This document shows positions 60,948-64,000 of a stretch of DNA of 64,000 bases, piece after piece (position 1 is the stretch's first letter; each line of letters begins with the position of its first letter). The notes under the pieces were generated by a model. The model worked only from the letters and a program-made list of their open reading frames with translations. It was not told the origin of the DNA and did no database searches. The position numbers and the translations under genes are program-made. Source of the stretch: Streptomyces collinus (GTDB lineage Bacteria; Actinomycetota; Actinomycetes; Streptomycetales; Streptomycetaceae); the NCBI RefSeq assembly GCF_031348265.1, contig NZ_CP133771.1, positions 8,122,001-8,186,000 of the forward strand, given 5' to 3'.

Positions 60948-61889
60948 ATGCCCAGCCCTCCCCGCATGCTCCTCGTCCTCAGCGAGAACTGGACCCTCAC
61001 CGGCGGCCGGGCCGATCTGCCCGCCGCCGTCCGCTGGGCCCGCGAGGCCGAGGACGCCGGCTTCGACGCGGTCATGGTCAGCGAGCACATCGTCCTCGGC
61101 CCCGACGCGGCGGCCGCCGGCATCATGGGCAACCCCCGCGACTACGCCCTCCCCGGTAACCAGGACCCCCACACCCCCTGGCCGAACTCCCTGCTGCTGC
61201 TCGCCGCCATCGCCTCCGTCACCTCCCGGCTGCGCCTGGCCGCGGCGGCCGTCCTCGCCCCGTTGCGCCACCCCCTGCTGCTCGCCCGCGAACTCGGCAC
61301 CCTCGACCTGATCAGCGAGGGCCGCCTCGTCGTGCAGCCGACGGTCAGCTGGAGCAGGGACGAGTACGACGCCCTCGGGGTGCCCTTCACCCGGCGCGGA
61401 CGGCTCCTCGACGAGCACCTGGAGATCTGGGCGAAGGCCTGGGGGCCGTCCCCGGTCTCCCACGACGGGCCGCACTACCCCTTCCGGGACGTGTACTTCG
61501 AACCGAAGGCCCACCGGCCCGACGGCCCCCGGCTCTGGTTCGGCGGCCAGCGCCTGCACGGACCGGTCCTGCGCCGCCTCGTCGCGTACGGCCACGGCTT
61601 CCACCCGCTCGGCAGGCCCACGCCCGAGGACCTTCAGGGGCTCAAGGAGGCGATGTCCGCGGCCGGGCGGGACGTCGCCGACCTGGAGATGATCGGCGGT
61701 ACGCAGGCCGTCTTCCCCGACGACCGGTCACCGGCGGACCTCGGCGCGGCGCTGTCGGTGATCCCGGAGCAGCTGGAGCAGGGCTTCACGACCTTCTGCG
61801 TCAAGCCGAACCAGTTCATCGACGACCCCGACGGCGTGGGGGAGTTCTGCCGCGAGGTCATGCGGCGCGTCGGGGCGCTGACGTCCTGA
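60948..61889 (+). CDS. LLM-class flavin/F420-dependent oxidoreductase
   Basis: 313 residues from ATG 60948 (AAAGGAA upstream). Luciferase-like TIM barrel: 'AVRWAREAEDAGFDAVMVSE', 'RLRLAAAAVLAPLRHPLLLA', 'ELGTLDLISEGRLVVQPTVS', 'PRLWFGGQRLHGPVLRRLV'. It uses FMN or F420 to oxygenate or dehydrogenate a substrate. Divergent from the MarR gene that probably controls it. In the setting of the regulon it could remove N-alkyl groups or hydroxylate the ring, but no substrate evidence exists. Confidence 0.85.
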   Translation: MPSPPRMLLVLSENWTLTGGRADLPAAVRWAREAEDAGFDAVMVSEHIVLGPDAAAAGIMGNPRDYALPGNQDPHTPWPNSLLLLAAIASVTSRLRLAAAAVLAPLRHPLLLARELGTLDLISEGRLVVQPTVSWSRDEYDALGVPFTRRGRLLDEHLEIWAKAWGPSPVSHDGPHYPFRDVYFEPKAHRPDGPRLWFGGQRLHGPVLRRLVAYGHGFHPLGRPTPEDLQGLKEAMSAAGRDVADLEMIGGTQAVFPDDRSPADLGAALSVIPEQLEQGFTTFCVKPNQFIDDPDGVGEFCREVMRRVGALTS

Positions 61890-61904
61890 CAGGCCCGGCC
61901 CGGA

Positions 61905-62936
61905 TCACCGCTCGACGAACCGCGCCAGGTGGTCCGGGTCCGGCCGCACCAGCCCGTCCCGCACCGCGAGCGCCGTGGCCTCCGCCCGGGAGACGCAGCC
62001 GGTCTTGCGCAGCAGGTGCTCGACATGGCTGTGCACGGTCCGCGGGGACAGGAACAGCGCCTGCGCGATGGCCTGGTTGGTCTGCCCCGTGGCCGCCCGG
62101 GTGAGTACCTCAAGCTCCCGGGGGCTCAGCCCGTACGGCAGTTCCGTGGGTGTCTCGTGCACCAGCACCGCGTCCGCCGCCAGGCCCGGCCCGGCCGGGT
62201 GCCGGTGCAGAACGACCCGGCGCCAGCCTCCGCCGGCCGGCCACAGCAGCCGCAGCCGCTGACCGCCCGTGCCGGTGAAGGCGTGCAGCAGCGCACCGAA
62301 CCCGTCCTCCTCCCGCAGCACCCGGGGCCGGTCGCGGCCGGGCAGGTCGACGACGCGGCCGTCGCCGGTGACGAGGCTCGCCGCGTCCGCGTCCGGCAGG
62401 CCGTGCAGATCACCGGCGTGCGCCAGCGGATCGGCGAAGGCGGCCAGGGCGGGGATCACGGAGGCGAGCAGCCGCCGCGCGTCGGTGTCGTAGGCATTCG
62501 CGCTCTCGGTGGAGAGATGGACCAGGCCCACCAGCCGGCCCCGGTGCCGCAGCGCCCCGGTGACGCCGTCCCGGAAGCCGGCCGGGCGGACCCGCTCGGC
62601 GTAGAACCAGCCGTGCCGGAAACGCGGACCGGTGTCCTCGGAGTCCTCTGCGTCCTCCGAGATGGACGGCGGCAGCTCCCGCCGTACGACGTTGCGGTAC
62701 CACGGGGTGGCGACGAACTCTCCGGCGAGGGCCTGCGAGGCCTCGGCGGTGTAGCCGATGCTCGCGATCTGGACGTGGGAGCCGGTCAGCGGGTCGATCG
62801 TGAGCAGGGTCGCCGCGTCCAGCGGCAGCGCGCGGGCGAGTTCGAGCAGGGCCTGCGAGGAGGCCGAGGCGGTGTCGCGCTCGCGGGTGAGCATGCCGAT
62901 GCGGGCGGCTGCCGCGATCTGGTGGTGGCTGGTCAT
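61905..62936 (-). CDS. GAF-like plus LuxR-HTH transcriptional regulator
   Basis: 343 residues. N-terminal sensory region (about 20-180, 'DTASASSQALLELARALPLD', 'LRHRGRLVGLVHLSTES'), consistent with a GAF fold. The C-terminal LuxR HTH (about 270-330) reads 'GLSPRELEVLTRAATGQTNQ' and 'AIAQALFLSPRTVHSHVEHL'. It is transcribed from a promoter bearing the shared palindrome (62969-62982), so it belongs to the regulon and may add activation on top of repression. It converges on the LLM gene. Confidence 0.86.
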   Translation of the reverse strand: MTSHHQIAAAARIGMLTRERDTASASSQALLELARALPLDAATLLTIDPLTGSHVQIASIGYTAEASQALAGEFVATPWYRNVVRRELPPSISEDAEDSEDTGPRFRHGWFYAERVRPAGFRDGVTGALRHRGRLVGLVHLSTESANAYDTDARRLLASVIPALAAFADPLAHAGDLHGLPDADAASLVTGDGRVVDLPGRDRPRVLREEDGFGALLHAFTGTGGQRLRLLWPAGGGWRRVVLHRHPAGPGLAADAVLVHETPTELPYGLSPRELEVLTRAATGQTNQAIAQALFLSPRTVHSHVEHLLRKTGCVSRAEATALAVRDGLVRPDPDHLARFVER

Positions 62937-62968
62937 GCGAGCCTCCGGGCGGCTCGGACAGCAATGTC

Positions 62969-63009
62969 GTTTGGGGTCTAACGATAGGGCGCCCGTCCGG
63001 GTCCCACAA
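62969..63009 (-). promoter_or_regulatory. Promoter and operator for the LuxR gene
   Basis: Minus strand: -35 TTGTGG (63009-63004), 17-bp spacer, -10 TATCGT (62986-62981), running into the dyad GTTAGACCCCAAAC (62982-62969). Same architecture as the ligase and ALDH promoters. The LuxR start codon lies 33 bp beyond the dyad. Confidence 0.65.
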
Positions 63010-63142
63010 GGTGTCCACCGGAGCCCGGCCGAACCCGCAGTCGGTATTTGTACGGATGGTGCGGCGGGCCCGGCGGGTCTTTCCTGTTCGGCACAGCCGG
63101 ACGCCCGCTCCAGTCGGGCCCGCCCCTCGGAGAGCCCTCACC

Positions 63143-64000
63143 ATGACCCCACCCCCGTACACCGCCTCGCGCAGGCACTTCCTCGCCCTGTCCGCCGCCA
63201 CCGCGCTGGCCGCCGCCGGATGCTCGGCACCGGAGAACACGGCCGCCTCGGCCAAGCCCTCACGGTCCGGCGGTATTCGTCTGACGAAGATCGGCCTCGA
63301 CTACCCCTTCACCCAGCTCCCGCTCTACTCCACGCTGGTCAAGCTCTCCACCGCCCAGGCCCAGCGGCACGGCATCTCCCTGCTGACGACCAGCGACAAC
63401 GCCAGTGCCGACACCCAGGCCACCAACCTCAACACCTGGGTCGCCCGCAAGGTCCCCGCGATCGTGTCCTTCCCCATGGTGTTCGAGGCCGCCGAGCCCA
63501 TCGCGAAGGCGGCCCTCGACGCGGGGCTGATCTGGGTGACCTACGGCGGCTCCCTGGAGCACCAGAGCGCCGACATCCGGTTCAGCTTCCGCGAGGGCGG
63601 CACCCTGCTCGGCGCTGCGGCGGCGAAGTGGGCCCAGGAACACCTCGGCGGCAAGGGCAAGATCGCCTTCCTCACGGACAGCACCATCGAGCTGGGCCGC
63701 GAACGCACCAAGGGCATGATCGACGCCTTCACCAAGGCCGCACCCGGCGTCGACGTGGTGGCGCGGGAGCAGGCCATCGACCCGGACACGGGCCTGTCGA
63801 AGACGAAGGCGATCCTCGCCAAGCACCCCGACCTCAACCTCGTCCTCGGCGTCACCGACGCCGCCGCGTACGGCGGCTTCAAGGCCCTCCAGCAGGCGGG
63901 CCGGGCGAAGGACGACGCGAAGACCTTCGTCGGCGGCCAGGACGGCTCCGCCCCCTCCCTCCTCGCCGTCAAGCAGGGCACGTTCTACCGGGCCTCCGCC
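63143..64000 (+). CDS. Sugar-type ABC solute-binding lipoprotein (family I), cut by the window end
   Basis: 286 codons are visible and the frame is open at the edge. The N-terminus combines a twin-arginine pattern ('SRRHFLALSAATALAAAGC') with a lipobox Cys, so it is exported and lipid-anchored. The mature part has Peripla_BP_4 features: 'TSDNASADTQATNLNTWVAR', 'VPAIVSFPMVFEAAEPIAKA', 'GRERTKGMIDAF', 'LVLGVTDAAAYGGFKALQQA'. Relatives bind ribose, galactose or other small ligands and hand them to an ABC importer, whose genes would follow beyond 64000. Start ATG 63143 follows GGAGAG. No regulon operator is seen before it. Confidence 0.87.
   Translation, partial: MTPPPYTASRRHFLALSAATALAAAGCSAPENTAASAKPSRSGGIRLTKIGLDYPFTQLPLYSTLVKLSTAQAQRHGISLLTTSDNASADTQATNLNTWVARKVPAIVSFPMVFEAAEPIAKAALDAGLIWVTYGGSLEHQSADIRFSFREGGTLLGAAAAKWAQEHLGGKGKIAFLTDSTIELGRERTKGMIDAFTKAAPGVDVVAREQAIDPDTGLSKTKAILAKHPDLNLVLGVTDAAAYGGFKALQQAGRAKDDAKTFVGGQDGSAPSLLAVKQGTFYRASA

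Noticed and set aside
47111..62936. Secondary-metabolite biosynthetic cluster because of P450, LuxR and LLM genes
   Set aside because: There are no PKS, NRPS, terpene or RiPP core genes. The ring-cleavage, ALDH and FAH genes point to catabolism.

Overview
The window is chromosomal DNA of a high-GC actinomycete, almost certainly a Streptomyces or close relative. The evidence is the roughly 70% GC, strong third-position GC bias, GTG starts, many TGATG/GTGA gene overlaps, and typical families: SpoIIE-type phosphatases, GAF-ANTAR, a PknB-like kinase, a DUF4396 protein and a [3Fe-4S] ferredoxin paired with a P450. I saw no tRNA, rRNA, CRISPR array or large biosynthetic assembly line. The left edge is scarred by a frameshifted IS110-type transposase (1-732) and a decayed fragment of a large secreted S8 peptidase (3506-5076). 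The right edge cuts a lipoprotein gene.

Layout. 1-8 kb: IS110 remnant, secreted lysyl oxidase-like protein with a His-rich linker, S8 pseudogene, a VanA/VanB-type demethylase pair and a GAF-ANTAR protein. 8-18 kb: secreted nuclease/phosphatase, PAS-GAF-PP2C phosphatase, SRPBCC protein, GNAT, small kinase, an orphan Rieske oxygenase and two MFS transporters. 18-25 kb: membrane protein, an amidohydrolase and amino-acid permease operon divergent from a TetR regulator, and an ABC exporter. 25-28 kb: a translationally coupled RsbQ - RsbP - STAS module. 28.5-31.4 kb: CbiMNQO cobalt transporter behind a cobalamin riboswitch. 31.5-33 kb: Ser/Thr kinase.

33.2-38.5 kb holds an operon of GNAT, NikA/DppA-type lipoprotein, fused DppB-DppC permease and MFS exporter. 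It starts at apparently leaderless promoters covered by Nur-like and Zur-like palindromes, and it has no ATPase gene. 38.5-44 kb: small enzymes, a CsoR-type copper box between an SDR gene and a DUF4396 gene, a Met/His-rich membrane protein and an ECF sigma factor. 44-47 kb: hydrolase, FAD oxidoreductase and an unknown protein.

47-63 kb is the most interesting part. It is a catabolic regulon combining a glutamine-synthetase-like ligase, a P450 with its ferredoxin and reductase, an acetoacetate-decarboxylase-like protein, HpaE-HpaD-HpaG (homoprotocatechuate meta-cleavage), an APC permease, a second aldehyde dehydrogenase, a PuuD-like gamma-glutamyl hydrolase, an LLM oxidoreductase, and TetR, MarR and LuxR regulators. 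Four of its promoters share one architecture: a TTG-type or weaker -35, 17 bp, then TAYCGT or TACCTT. The -10 runs into a palindrome of the form GTTTGRnnYCAAAC. The same palindrome lies before the permease, and a weaker copy before the LLM gene. My interpretation, which is inference, is a coordinately repressed pathway in which an aromatic (phenethylamine-type) amine is gamma-glutamylated, oxidised, deglutamylated and ring-cleaved through homoprotocatechuate.
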